Shown: positions 44,736-52,438 of the stretch, one piece after another | Position numbering within the stretch: position 1 is the first letter of the stretch | How the letters are laid out: every line of letters begins with the position of its first letter | Origin: Thalassomonas viridans | GTDB taxonomy: Bacteria > Pseudomonadota > Gammaproteobacteria > Enterobacterales > Alteromonadaceae | Assembly (NCBI RefSeq): GCF_000948985.2 | Contig: NZ_CP059733.1 | Span: 5,704,001-5,768,000 of the forward strand | Reading direction: 5' to 3' | Length of the DNA stretch: 64,000 nt | Notes under the pieces: model-generated | The model's database searches: none | Told to the model about the DNA's origin: nothing | The model's input: the letters and a program-made list of their open reading frames with translations, nothing else | Made by a program: the position numbers and the translations under genes

Positions 44736-45762
44736 AAGCCCCTCCACTCAAATAGTGCCCCAGCCCCAATAAACTGTGATCATCATCCAGGGCTCCCAGC
44801 CGGCACATGTTTTCCATATCGCTCTCTGCAAGCCCAAACCAGGAAAACTCCCTCACCACCTGCTTGAGGTTATCCAGATAAAGCTGCCCGGCGGCGCAGC
44901 AAAAGCCGCCGATAAAAATAAAACGTTTAATGCCGATACTGTGATAAAGGTGGCTCATGGCCTGCACCAGATAGTGCTGGCTGCGCTTTAATACCCGGCG
45001 GCAGAACTCGTCGCCGGACTGCAGGGCGGCAATAAACTTTCGGGTATCTATCTGGCTGATATCTTCCCGGCACAGGCGTGCCAGTTCGGATACGGCAAAC
45101 TCTGCCGGTGCAGCCGATGCCATATGCCGACTTAATTGCTCGATCCCGCGCCCGGAAGCCAGGGCACCGAGATGGCCGCTGCCGCCGCAATCGCATGGCA
45201 GGGCATATTCGTCGAAGGCCAGCTGGCAGTGCCCCAACTCGCCCCCCAGCCCATGCTCGTTCAACAGTACCTTGCCGCCTAAAAACACCTTGTTGCCGAC
45301 GCCGGAAGAAATAGTAAACAGGCAAAAATCTTCACTGCCTTTCAAACTTGTTTCAGCACTCTTATCTGCACTTTTGCCCACGCTCTTGCCAGCGTAGCGC
45401 CAAACCGCAGCACTGATGTCATTCATCAGTACCACCCGGCGCTGAAACCGTTTTTTACAGTCGCCAAGAAAATCCACCCGGCGCACTTCATCTCCCCACA
45501 GGGTCGGCGCGCTGGTAACCATACCCGAAGGGCTGACGGGACCGGGAAAAGCGATCGCCAGAGGACAATCCGGGTATTGCTCTAAGTAAGGCAACAGGGT
45601 GCTTTCAAGCTGGGATAAGAATGCCTGATACAACTCCTGTCCCTTCAACTTGCTCACGGCAAAACTGCAGACCTTGTCACGCTTGATCTGCTTGAGCTGG
45701 TTGTGCTCAAACAGGGCAACACGCAAATTAGTGCCGCCGATATCCACCACTATCGCTTTCAT
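44725..45762 (-). CDS. ROK-family kinase, probable cyclitol 7-kinase
   Basis: A 345-residue glucokinase-like ROK protein with no DNA-binding domain, so an enzyme. ATP motif DIGGTNLR (7-14), catalytic Asp 115 in NDISAAVW, ISSGVGNKVF, GGELGH (His 178) and the zinc motif CDCGGSGH, in which the third Cys of the usual CxCGxxGC is His 197. A charged Lys/Ser-rich insert lies at about 124-145. AcbM and ValC, which phosphorylate the C7 cyclitol, are of this class, so the same role is proposed. Its start overlaps the nucleotidyltransferase stop by 4 bases (ATGA), and its end overlaps the GH4-type gene. Confidence 0.85.
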   Translation of the reverse strand: MKAIVVDIGGTNLRVALFEHNQLKQIKRDKVCSFAVSKLKGQELYQAFLSQLESTLLPYLEQYPDCPLAIAFPGPVSPSGMVTSAPTLWGDEVRRVDFLGDCKKRFQRRVVLMNDISAAVWRYAGKSVGKSADKSAETSLKGSEDFCLFTISSGVGNKVFLGGKVLLNEHGLGGELGHCQLAFDEYALPCDCGGSGHLGALASGRGIEQLSRHMASAAPAEFAVSELARLCREDISQIDTRKFIAALQSGDEFCRRVLKRSQHYLVQAMSHLYHSIGIKRFIFIGGFCCAAGQLYLDNLKQVVREFSWFGLAESDMENMCRLGALDDDHSLLGLGHYLSGGAYDA

Positions 45763-46832
45763 GACGCGGCTTCCCCGGCAAAGGTTTCCGTCTGGTGTTC
45801 GTTGACCAGGGCATTGAACAAACGGGTGCCGGCACTGACCCTGGCCCCCGGCAGCAATACCGAGCTTTCGATGTGGCAGCCTTCACCGATAACCGCCCCC
45901 GGATAAACTAGGGAATCACGGGCGGTAAATGTTTGCTGCCGATAGCTTTGCGGCATGATCACATTGTCAAAGCCCTGGTCATGAATGCGCTGCATTTTTT
46001 CGGCCCCGGCCAGGGACAACGGGCTGTCCAGCGTAATCTGTTCATGAATAAGCTTAAGGTGTCCCAGGTAATAGCGTTCCGTAGTACCTATATCTTCCCA
46101 ATAATCTTCGAAAGCAAAGCCTTTGATCTTTTCGCCGTTAGCCAGCATGGCCGGGATCAAATCGTGGCTGATATCAAACGACCAGTCGCTGTTTTGCAAA
46201 CGGGACAGATAATCATACATCACGGCTTTGTTAAAAATACAAACCGCGGTAAATACGGTATCCGAAGTGGGATTGGCGGGTTTTTCCACAAACTCGCTGA
46301 GGTTGTTGTCGCCGTCAAAAGCCACCATGCCAAACAGCTTGACGAACTGGCGAGGTATGCGCTGGTAGCCTAACGTCAGGGCGGCGCCGCTGGCTTTGTG
46401 CTGGCGATACATTTCCCGATAGTCGAAGTTATAGATATGATCCGAATGCAGGATCAGCACGTCTTCCACCTGCTCCGTGTCTATATAGGCGCGGTTTTTA
46501 ATAAGCGCGTCCGCAGTGCCTTTTTCTTCTTCCCGCTTCACTCTGGCATAAACCTGCTCCGGTGGCTGGTGGTGCAACTCGTTATAACAGCCGAAATGCA
46601 TGTTGAGTTTGTCGCACCAGTTTTCCATCAGGTATTGGTGAATCTGCCGCTCTTCATGTTTGGACATCAGCAGCACATCCTGAATCCCGGAATTAAAGCA
46701 ATTGCGCAGGCTGTAATCTATCATCCGGCAACTGCCGGCATAAGGCACTAAAGGTTTAGGTAAATCCTGAGTCAGGGTTTTCAGGCGCGAGCCCAAACCG
46801 CCCGCCAGCAATACCGCCATTAAATTTTTCAT
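45759..46832 (-). CDS. GlgC-like sugar-1-phosphate nucleotidyltransferase
   Basis: A 357-residue nucleotidyltransferase related to ADP-glucose pyrophosphorylase but about 70 residues shorter than GlgC (usually near 420). The N-terminus LLAGGLGSRLKTLTQDLPKP is the nucleotide-binding loop. RMIDYSLRNCFNSGI, ILHSDHIYNFDY, FVEKPANPTSD and EDYWEDIGTTERYYLGHL follow the GlgC pattern, and the C-terminal 80 residues form a left-handed beta-helix segment. Proteins of this size and type (AcbR, ValB) activate valienol phosphates in acarbose and validamycin synthesis. A four-base overlap couples it to the glycosyltransferase upstream and the ROK kinase downstream. Nucleotide preference is unknown. Confidence 0.87.
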   Translation of the reverse strand: MKNLMAVLLAGGLGSRLKTLTQDLPKPLVPYAGSCRMIDYSLRNCFNSGIQDVLLMSKHEERQIHQYLMENWCDKLNMHFGCYNELHHQPPEQVYARVKREEEKGTADALIKNRAYIDTEQVEDVLILHSDHIYNFDYREMYRQHKASGAALTLGYQRIPRQFVKLFGMVAFDGDNNLSEFVEKPANPTSDTVFTAVCIFNKAVMYDYLSRLQNSDWSFDISHDLIPAMLANGEKIKGFAFEDYWEDIGTTERYYLGHLKLIHEQITLDSPLSLAGAEKMQRIHDQGFDNVIMPQSYRQQTFTARDSLVYPGAVIGEGCHIESSVLLPGARVSAGTRLFNALVNEHQTETFAGEAAS

Positions 46833-48793
46833 AAGCAGCTCTCCGCTTCTAAACCGTCCCAGAACTGATCGCCATTGGCCAAAGTAACCAGTAAAAACAC
46901 GTCCCCGCCCTCAGCCAAAGCCTCACCGGCGACTTCTCCATGGAAAATTGTTTCTTGTTTTACCAGTTCGGTTCCCTGGTATTTCCCCTGCTGCCGGTTA
47001 AAGGCCGTTACCGAAACCGCCTCAGGCAAACGGTATTCAATCCGGTTGCCGCTAACCGTTAGTGCCGGGCCGTCATTTATGCCAGCGGCCAGGCCATCCC
47101 GGCGCCAGTCCAACAGGTGGCCGCAAGCCATTGCCTGTGCTTTCCATTCGGTACTGTTTTTACCGGCGCTTACTGCCGCACTGGCTTTATTTTCTTGCGC
47201 CAGCGGCAGGGAGTTAATGGCTTTCAGGTGGGCTTTGGCGGCATTTTCCCAGCTAAATTGCAGCGCATGCTTGCGGGCGTAGGCGGATTTTTCCCGGTAG
47301 GCTTCACCCTGGCGGTGCAAATCAAGCGCCTGCCTCAAAGCAGAAAAAAGCGACTGCACCAGCTGAGGATCTTCTTCCCTGAAAGATCTGTGTACGCCAA
47401 AGCCGGTACTTTCCTTGTCCCCGGAGAATTTTTTACTGTGATGCCAGTGTTTCATTCCCAGTTGTTCGGACGCTATCGGCACGCAGCCGGCCAACATGGC
47501 CTCTCCCTCGGCAATCAAAAAGGTATCCATTTCAAACTTGGACGGGAACAGGGCAAAGTCGGCGGCAGCCGCCAAAGCCATCAATTCGGACTCCGCCGTC
47601 ATCTGCCACCTGAGCACCACCTTATCGGGGTAGCCTTTTACCAGCTGGTGGAAACGCTCATCGGCAATACCGGTACCGGACACGCAACGTAAAATAAAGT
47701 TGCCTTCAAGCCCGGCATTCAGAAACTCTTCTATCGCCAGGATCATCTCCACCTGGCCTTTATGATTGGGGGCATAACGGGCATTGTGGAAAAAGGTCGG
47801 CAAAGCGGGATCCAGCCCCAGCTCCGTCAATACCGTATTGCGGTCAAACGCATCGAAGTCTGCCGTCAGCCAGCTGTCGGACAGGGCACAGCCGCCGACA
47901 AAGAATTTATGCCCCTGTGTCCGCACCAGCTCGCTGATGTGCAGTTGCTGATACAGGGCGCGAAAGGCGGTGCCGGAAAACTGGCTGTAGAACTCCAGAT
48001 GCCCTTCGGATAAGAAATCCACCAGATCGCTGTATAACAGGCATAGGGCAAACAGGTTGACGTAATTATCCGGATAGGGATAGTTCAGGTGCGTCACCGG
48101 CAGGTAATCCAGCAAACACTGGTTAAAGCCGGTGGCGGGCAAGTTATCGGCCAGCTCCTCAAGGGAAAGGTTAATATCCAGTTGCCGGAATAAAGAAGCG
48201 ACCTCGGGCAGATAGACCTTTTTATTGATCGGCATATTGCTTTGTACCGTGCTGATCACCTGCTTGTCGGCATCCTGATGGAAAGCCGCCGGGAGCAGGT
48301 ACTGGTAATAAGGTTCATGGGCATGCACGGTCAGCGCTTCCCCGGCAAACCAATGGCGGATAAAGTGAATCACCTCCGCCTGGAACACCAGGGGTTTAAA
48401 AAAGCCCAGTTCCTTGCCCTTGCTGCTGTAGGGGGGATAGTAGGTATCCGGATAGAGATCCAGGATCTCGTTGGACAAAATAAAGATGCTGATGCCGTCT
48501 TTATCCAGGCGGTAGGCCTTAGTGGTCAAGGGTATTTTAATCGGGTCTTCATTACCCCAAACTTCCGGATCGGCATCGATTTCCATTTGCCAGCTGCGGC
48601 AATAATCCAGCTCCACCAGGTTGTGGTGTTCGGCTAAATATTCTTGCTGGCCGTGCATGGCGGTCAATATCGAGACCTGTTCTCCCTGGTCCATCATAGC
48701 TTTGGATAGATTCCAGGTGTAAACAGAAATGCCCCCCTTGATCAGCTGGTAGTCGTAACCGCCACATTCCAGATAAACTTCTAATATTTTCAT
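46829..48793 (-). CDS. Starch/glycogen-synthase-like glycosyltransferase with extra C-terminal domain
   Basis: A 654-residue GT-B enzyme like glycogen/starch synthase (GT5). The N-terminal half opens MKILEVYLECGGYDYQLIKGGI, with KGGISVYTWNLSKAM as the acceptor/donor loop. The C-terminal half has FFHNARYAPNHKGQ, DFALFPSKFEMDTFLIAEGEAMLAG (the E-x7-E donor motif) and SEQLGMKHW. Beyond about residue 525 is an unrecognised 125-residue extension. The ATG at 48793 overlaps the upstream kinase stop (ATGA); an earlier ATG at 48838 is less likely. AcbS, which joins the cyclitol to the amino sugar in acarbose, is a glycogen-synthase-like enzyme of similar size, so cyclitol transfer is the inferred role. 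Confidence 0.85.
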   Translation of the reverse strand: MKILEVYLECGGYDYQLIKGGISVYTWNLSKAMMDQGEQVSILTAMHGQQEYLAEHHNLVELDYCRSWQMEIDADPEVWGNEDPIKIPLTTKAYRLDKDGISIFILSNEILDLYPDTYYPPYSSKGKELGFFKPLVFQAEVIHFIRHWFAGEALTVHAHEPYYQYLLPAAFHQDADKQVISTVQSNMPINKKVYLPEVASLFRQLDINLSLEELADNLPATGFNQCLLDYLPVTHLNYPYPDNYVNLFALCLLYSDLVDFLSEGHLEFYSQFSGTAFRALYQQLHISELVRTQGHKFFVGGCALSDSWLTADFDAFDRNTVLTELGLDPALPTFFHNARYAPNHKGQVEMILAIEEFLNAGLEGNFILRCVSGTGIADERFHQLVKGYPDKVVLRWQMTAESELMALAAAADFALFPSKFEMDTFLIAEGEAMLAGCVPIASEQLGMKHWHHSKKFSGDKESTGFGVHRSFREEDPQLVQSLFSALRQALDLHRQGEAYREKSAYARKHALQFSWENAAKAHLKAINSLPLAQENKASAAVSAGKNSTEWKAQAMACGHLLDWRRDGLAAGINDGPALTVSGNRIEYRLPEAVSVTAFNRQQGKYQGTELVKQETIFHGEVAGEALAEGGDVFLLVTLANGDQFWDGLEAESCL

Positions 48794-50340
48794 GGCTTTA
48801 ATATGTCCGTAAGTTTGTTCAGATAATATAAATCGCATAACTTGAAGAACTGGCGGCCATAGGCATAGTTGTAGTCCAGCTCCTTAAGCAGGCGGTTAAA
48901 ATAGAAAAGGCGGTAAATCCGCTTGTCTCCCTGAGAGCCACTATCCGCCATCTGCCCGGCCTGCTCCCGGTAGGCATCGAACAAAAAGGAAAAGACTTCG
49001 CTGCTCCAACGTTCCAGCAGGGAAAATAAGGCGGGACAAGCCTGCATCGGCTGTTCTGGTTGTTGCAGCAACAAAGCCGCAATCCCGGTATTGCTTTTTG
49101 CCAGGCGCTCCGCCATAACATGGGTGACTTCATCAAAGGAAAAGTATTCCAGTCCGCGGTGAAATCCCGCCACATCCATCAGCGAGACTTGGGTATTAAA
49201 GGCCGGATCCTGATGGTTCAGGCTAACCGGCGAAGGATCGATAATCTGGCAAGCCTGTTGTGACTCCTCCCCGATAAAAACATGCGCCAGGTGCAGGTCG
49301 CCATGCACCACAGACATAGGCAACTTGCCCTGCTCCCCGGCCAGACCGGTAAAGCTTGCTTCATCAAGCAAGTGTTCACCGCATAGGTGAAGTTGCGCCA
49401 GCACCTTTTCCCTGCAATCGGGATCCAGCTGAGGATCTTTTGCCACCGCCCGGCGAATGCGCTGCCAGCGGTTCCGTCCCTGCTCCAGATAAGCAGTCAA
49501 ATCAAAACCTTGATCACCGTCTGCTGATTGTCCCGGGTAAGCGGCATTTAAATGGTGGTGAAAGCGCGCGATTTGTTCGCCGACTTTTCGGCACAGGGGT
49601 TCTAACTTCTGCCTCTGTATTTCATATTCTGCCGCCCCCTTTTGCCGGTGTTTTTCAATATCAGCGGCAAGAGATTCGCTGCTGTTTATTGCTGTTTGCG
49701 CCATCACTTGCCGTATCGAACGGCTGAATAACTTGTGCACGGGCTCACCGGACAGCAAAGGAGTGATCAGACCCAAATACTCCCTGTCCCCCTCCGGCCG
49801 GTGGTACCCGATCACCCCGGCCGGGGCCGGCATAACGCGGTGCGGCTGCAATGCCTTTAATACCGCGACTTCATCATTGTTACCGGCGGTCATCAAACGA
49901 TAGCATTTGAGCACATAAGAGTGATTTTCTGTTTCACACAGTTGCAGGCTGTTGCTTGAACCGCCGTCAAACGGCGATATCCGGGTGATAACTTCCCGGA
50001 GAATATCTCCCTGCAAACAGATAACACCGCCGTTTGCCGTGGCCAGCCCCTTATCGCCCGCCTGCTTCAACAGTCTGATAAAAGCGCTGTGCTGTGAAGC
50101 ATCCTGCAGCATGCCGTCATGCTCGCTAAACAGGACAGAATAATTGTGGCTAGCGCCGACCCGGACCTTTAACCAATAAAGCCTGACCTGCTGATTTTCA
50201 CCATTATCGGCGAGTTCGAGCCAGTCCAGGATCTCCACGGAGCCGTCTTCAAGATCCTGCTGGGCAAACCAGCGCTGCCCGCGCATTTGCGCCAGCAAAG
50301 CCTCAGGTTCAAACAGGGGAGTTAATGCTTGCGCCATCAT
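48790..50340 (-). CDS. Maltokinase-like / aminoglycoside-phosphotransferase-fold kinase
   Basis: A 516-residue kinase of the maltokinase/APH superfamily with an N-terminal cap domain (about 1-110). The catalytic Lys in SYVLKCYR is about residue 145. The Brenner motif reads VVHGDLHLAHVFI (His 346, Asp 348). The metal Asp (368) sits in QIIDPSP rather than the usual IDFEG, a variation in the substrate pocket. ATGA overlaps join it to the aminotransferase upstream and the glycosyltransferase downstream. In acarbose synthesis AcbU is an APH-fold kinase acting at C1 of the cyclitol before nucleotidyl transfer; the same is inferred here. A true maltokinase making maltose 1-phosphate is the alternative. 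Confidence 0.8.
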   Translation of the reverse strand: MMAQALTPLFEPEALLAQMRGQRWFAQQDLEDGSVEILDWLELADNGENQQVRLYWLKVRVGASHNYSVLFSEHDGMLQDASQHSAFIRLLKQAGDKGLATANGGVICLQGDILREVITRISPFDGGSSNSLQLCETENHSYVLKCYRLMTAGNNDEVAVLKALQPHRVMPAPAGVIGYHRPEGDREYLGLITPLLSGEPVHKLFSRSIRQVMAQTAINSSESLAADIEKHRQKGAAEYEIQRQKLEPLCRKVGEQIARFHHHLNAAYPGQSADGDQGFDLTAYLEQGRNRWQRIRRAVAKDPQLDPDCREKVLAQLHLCGEHLLDEASFTGLAGEQGKLPMSVVHGDLHLAHVFIGEESQQACQIIDPSPVSLNHQDPAFNTQVSLMDVAGFHRGLEYFSFDEVTHVMAERLAKSNTGIAALLLQQPEQPMQACPALFSLLERWSSEVFSFLFDAYREQAGQMADSGSQGDKRIYRLFYFNRLLKELDYNYAYGRQFFKLCDLYYLNKLTDILKP

Positions 50341-51620
50341 GCCTCCGCCTTTGCCAGGCAGGCATCGAAAATAACCAGGGCTGCATCGATATCCGCATCG
50401 CTGATATTCAGCGGCGGGCCGATACGCACTATATTACCCCCTAAGCAGGTTCTCACCCCCGCCTGCAGGCACTGCCGATAAAATGCCCGGGCGGCATCGG
50501 CATCCGGGGTTTTCTGCTTGCGGCAGGAAACAAATTCAATCGCCCACAAAAGTCCCAGGCCGCGGACATCGCCGATAGCGCTATGCTCAGCCGCCAGGGT
50601 GCGCAGGCCGTTTTCCAGCCGAAGGGATTTTTCTTCGATCCCCGCCAGCACCTGTTCGTTTTCCAGTACCTCAAGGGTAGCCGCCGCAGCGGTGCAGCTC
50701 ATGGGATTGCCGCCATAGGTAGAAGACGCGGATCCGGCACCGGCGAATGCCCCCTGCGCCATCAATTCCTCCCTGCCTGCCAGTACGGAAAAGGGAAAGC
50801 CCGAGCTCAGCCCCTTGGCTCCCATAACCAGATCCGGCTCTATGCCATAATGCTGGCAGGCGAGGAAAGGCCCGGTACGGCCACCGGCAGAAATCACTTC
50901 ATCCGCCACCAGCAGAATGCCGTTTTCGCGACAAACCTCGGCAATCATAGACCAGTATTCCGGTGGCGGTACGATCACGCCGCCAGCTCCCTGCACGGGT
51001 TCGAAAAATAACGCGGCAATATTGCCCTTGCTGCTGATATGCTTGTTAACCAGCTTGGCGCATTGCATATCGCAGGAAGGATAGCTGCGCTCCAGCGGAC
51101 AACGGTAGCAATTGGCGGCATAGCCAAGCACGCTATTGCCGGACTGATTGCTGTAGCCGATATCCCAGTGCACCAAGCTCCGTGCCCCCTGGGTTTTGCC
51201 GTGGAAACCGTAACGCAAGGCCGCCAGGCGCTGCTTTTCCGGCGGCGCCGAAGAAAAAACCGCCCGGATTGCCGCCTCGACCGCTTCCGCTCCCGTAGTA
51301 AAAAACGCCACCCGGGTTAAAGGCTCAGGCAGATGCCGGCTTAACGCCTGGCAGGCACGGGCGCGCGCCGGAGTGCTGGCGTCATGTACGTTCCATAATT
51401 CATCCAGCTGCTGTTTCACCTGCGCCACTACCTCGGGGTGGTTATGGCCAAGGTTTTGGGTAAAAATACCTGAAGCAAAGTCCAGGTATTGCCTGCCCTC
51501 AAGGTCAAACAGATAACTGCCCTGTCCCTTGGCAAAGACCACCCCCGCCAGTTGGGATTCTTCCGAAATTCCCGGACTCAACAGCTGCTGCTCGGTTGCT
51601 AATACCTGTTCGCTATTCAT
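50337..51620 (-). CDS. Class III PLP-dependent aminotransferase
   Basis: A 427-residue aminotransferase of the class III (ornithine/GABA-type) family. Visible are the PLP loop FFTTGAEAVEAAIR, ADEVISAGGRTG (Asp 240 binding the pyridine nitrogen) and the Schiff-base Lys 269 in VMGAKGLSSGFP, where most members have SKSL. A CYRCPLERSYPSCDMQC segment with four Cys near residue 170-190 is typical of a subgroup and could bind metal. I chose the ATG at 51620 over a GTG at 51632. It overlaps the cupin gene by 8 bases. Amination of a keto-cyclitol (ValM role) or of a nucleotide-bound keto sugar (AcbV role) is the inferred step. Confidence 0.88.
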   Translation of the reverse strand: MNSEQVLATEQQLLSPGISEESQLAGVVFAKGQGSYLFDLEGRQYLDFASGIFTQNLGHNHPEVVAQVKQQLDELWNVHDASTPARARACQALSRHLPEPLTRVAFFTTGAEAVEAAIRAVFSSAPPEKQRLAALRYGFHGKTQGARSLVHWDIGYSNQSGNSVLGYAANCYRCPLERSYPSCDMQCAKLVNKHISSKGNIAALFFEPVQGAGGVIVPPPEYWSMIAEVCRENGILLVADEVISAGGRTGPFLACQHYGIEPDLVMGAKGLSSGFPFSVLAGREELMAQGAFAGAGSASSTYGGNPMSCTAAAATLEVLENEQVLAGIEEKSLRLENGLRTLAAEHSAIGDVRGLGLLWAIEFVSCRKQKTPDADAARAFYRQCLQAGVRTCLGGNIVRIGPPLNISDADIDAALVIFDACLAKAEA

Positions 51621-51975
51621 ATTTGTTTTCACCGCTGAATTGGAAAACGATCAGGGAAATCACGTCGTCCGAGTCGTTAAATAAGGCATGCTCGCTAAAA
51701 GCCGGATTTTTCATCACATCCCCGGTCTTTACCCGGATCTCTTCGCCGCAAAAGATCATTTTCCCCTGCCCGTAGGTGATCACATACCATTCGCAATTAT
51801 CGCCGTGTCGGTGCAAGCCGATGGTAGCGCCGGGAGGCACGTTGACAAAATCAAGGAAATCCATGCGTTTGCCGTCCTGATCGGCGCTAAACGCCCTGAA
51901 AACCTCCACATGATCCAGGCCGTCGTGGCAGTTATATTCAACTTGCATCAAGTCGCTGAGGGAATGTTTTTGCAT
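51613..51975 (-). CDS. Small cupin-fold protein
   Basis: A 120-residue single-domain cupin. The metal-binding motifs are visible: GLHRHGDNCEWYVITYGQGKM (His-x-His and Glu) and PAFSEHALFN (His). It begins MQKHSLSDLMQVEY at the ATG 51975, 7 bases after the HlyD-like gene, and overlaps the aminotransferase start. Longer upstream starts run back into the HlyD-like gene and carry no cupin features. In this operon no VOC-type epimerase (AcbO/ValD) is present, so the cupin is a candidate for the cyclitol epimerase or isomerase; it could equally be a regulator or oxygenase. Confidence in the fold is good, in the role low. Confidence 0.8.
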   Translation of the reverse strand: MQKHSLSDLMQVEYNCHDGLDHVEVFRAFSADQDGKRMDFLDFVNVPPGATIGLHRHGDNCEWYVITYGQGKMIFCGEEIRVKTGDVMKNPAFSEHALFNDSDDVISLIVFQFSGENKYE

Positions 51976-51982
51976 CTGGGCA

Positions 51983-52438
51983 TTACTCCTTGATAAAACT
52001 CTTCTTAAACATCTCGAACACAGACGTGTTCCGGATAATAATATGCAGCTCGACCTCCTGGCTAAGCACGACACGGCAATCGCTGCACTCAACATAAGCC
52101 GCCAGGGAAGACTCCCCATTTGTTTGCTGCGCTTTGATATCGGCAATCACACCGGTGACAGCCTGCTGTTGGTTGTCGATAACCACCACGGCATTACCCG
52201 ATTCGATTTGCTCCGCCCGGGATGGCGGGATCGCCATCCGGATTGTTTTTTGTTCCTGCTCAGCCCTGATCACCTGGCCTTTGGCGGCATATACATCCTG
52301 GAAATCCAGCCTGGCGATATAAATCAGGGCACACACCAGCACGGCGGTAAAAAAAAGCAGCCAGAAAAAAATGTCGCCATAACTTTGCCGGCGGTAATCC
52401 CCCGCATATAAGGCCAGGATCCGTGGAAAAACTTTCAT
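51983..52438 (-). CDS. Short HlyD-like membrane protein associated with the ABC exporter
   Basis: A 151-residue protein with one membrane segment (WLLFFTAVLVCALIYIA, about 25-42) and a periplasmic beta-rich part (DVYAAKGQVIRAEQEQKTIRMAIP, then VTGVIADIKAQQ). This looks like the barrel and lipoyl-type part of a HlyD/EmrA membrane fusion protein, but the coiled-coil hairpin that would reach an outer-membrane channel is missing. The ATG at 52438 overlaps the ABC gene stop by 4 bases. The last residues FEMFKKSFIKE form an amphipathic tail. It probably assembles with the two ABC half-transporters; how it works without the hairpin is unclear. Confidence 0.7.
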   Translation of the reverse strand: MKVFPRILALYAGDYRRQSYGDIFFWLLFFTAVLVCALIYIARLDFQDVYAAKGQVIRAEQEQKTIRMAIPPSRAEQIESGNAVVVIDNQQQAVTGVIADIKAQQTNGESSLAAYVECSDCRVVLSQEVELHIIIRNTSVFEMFKKSFIKE

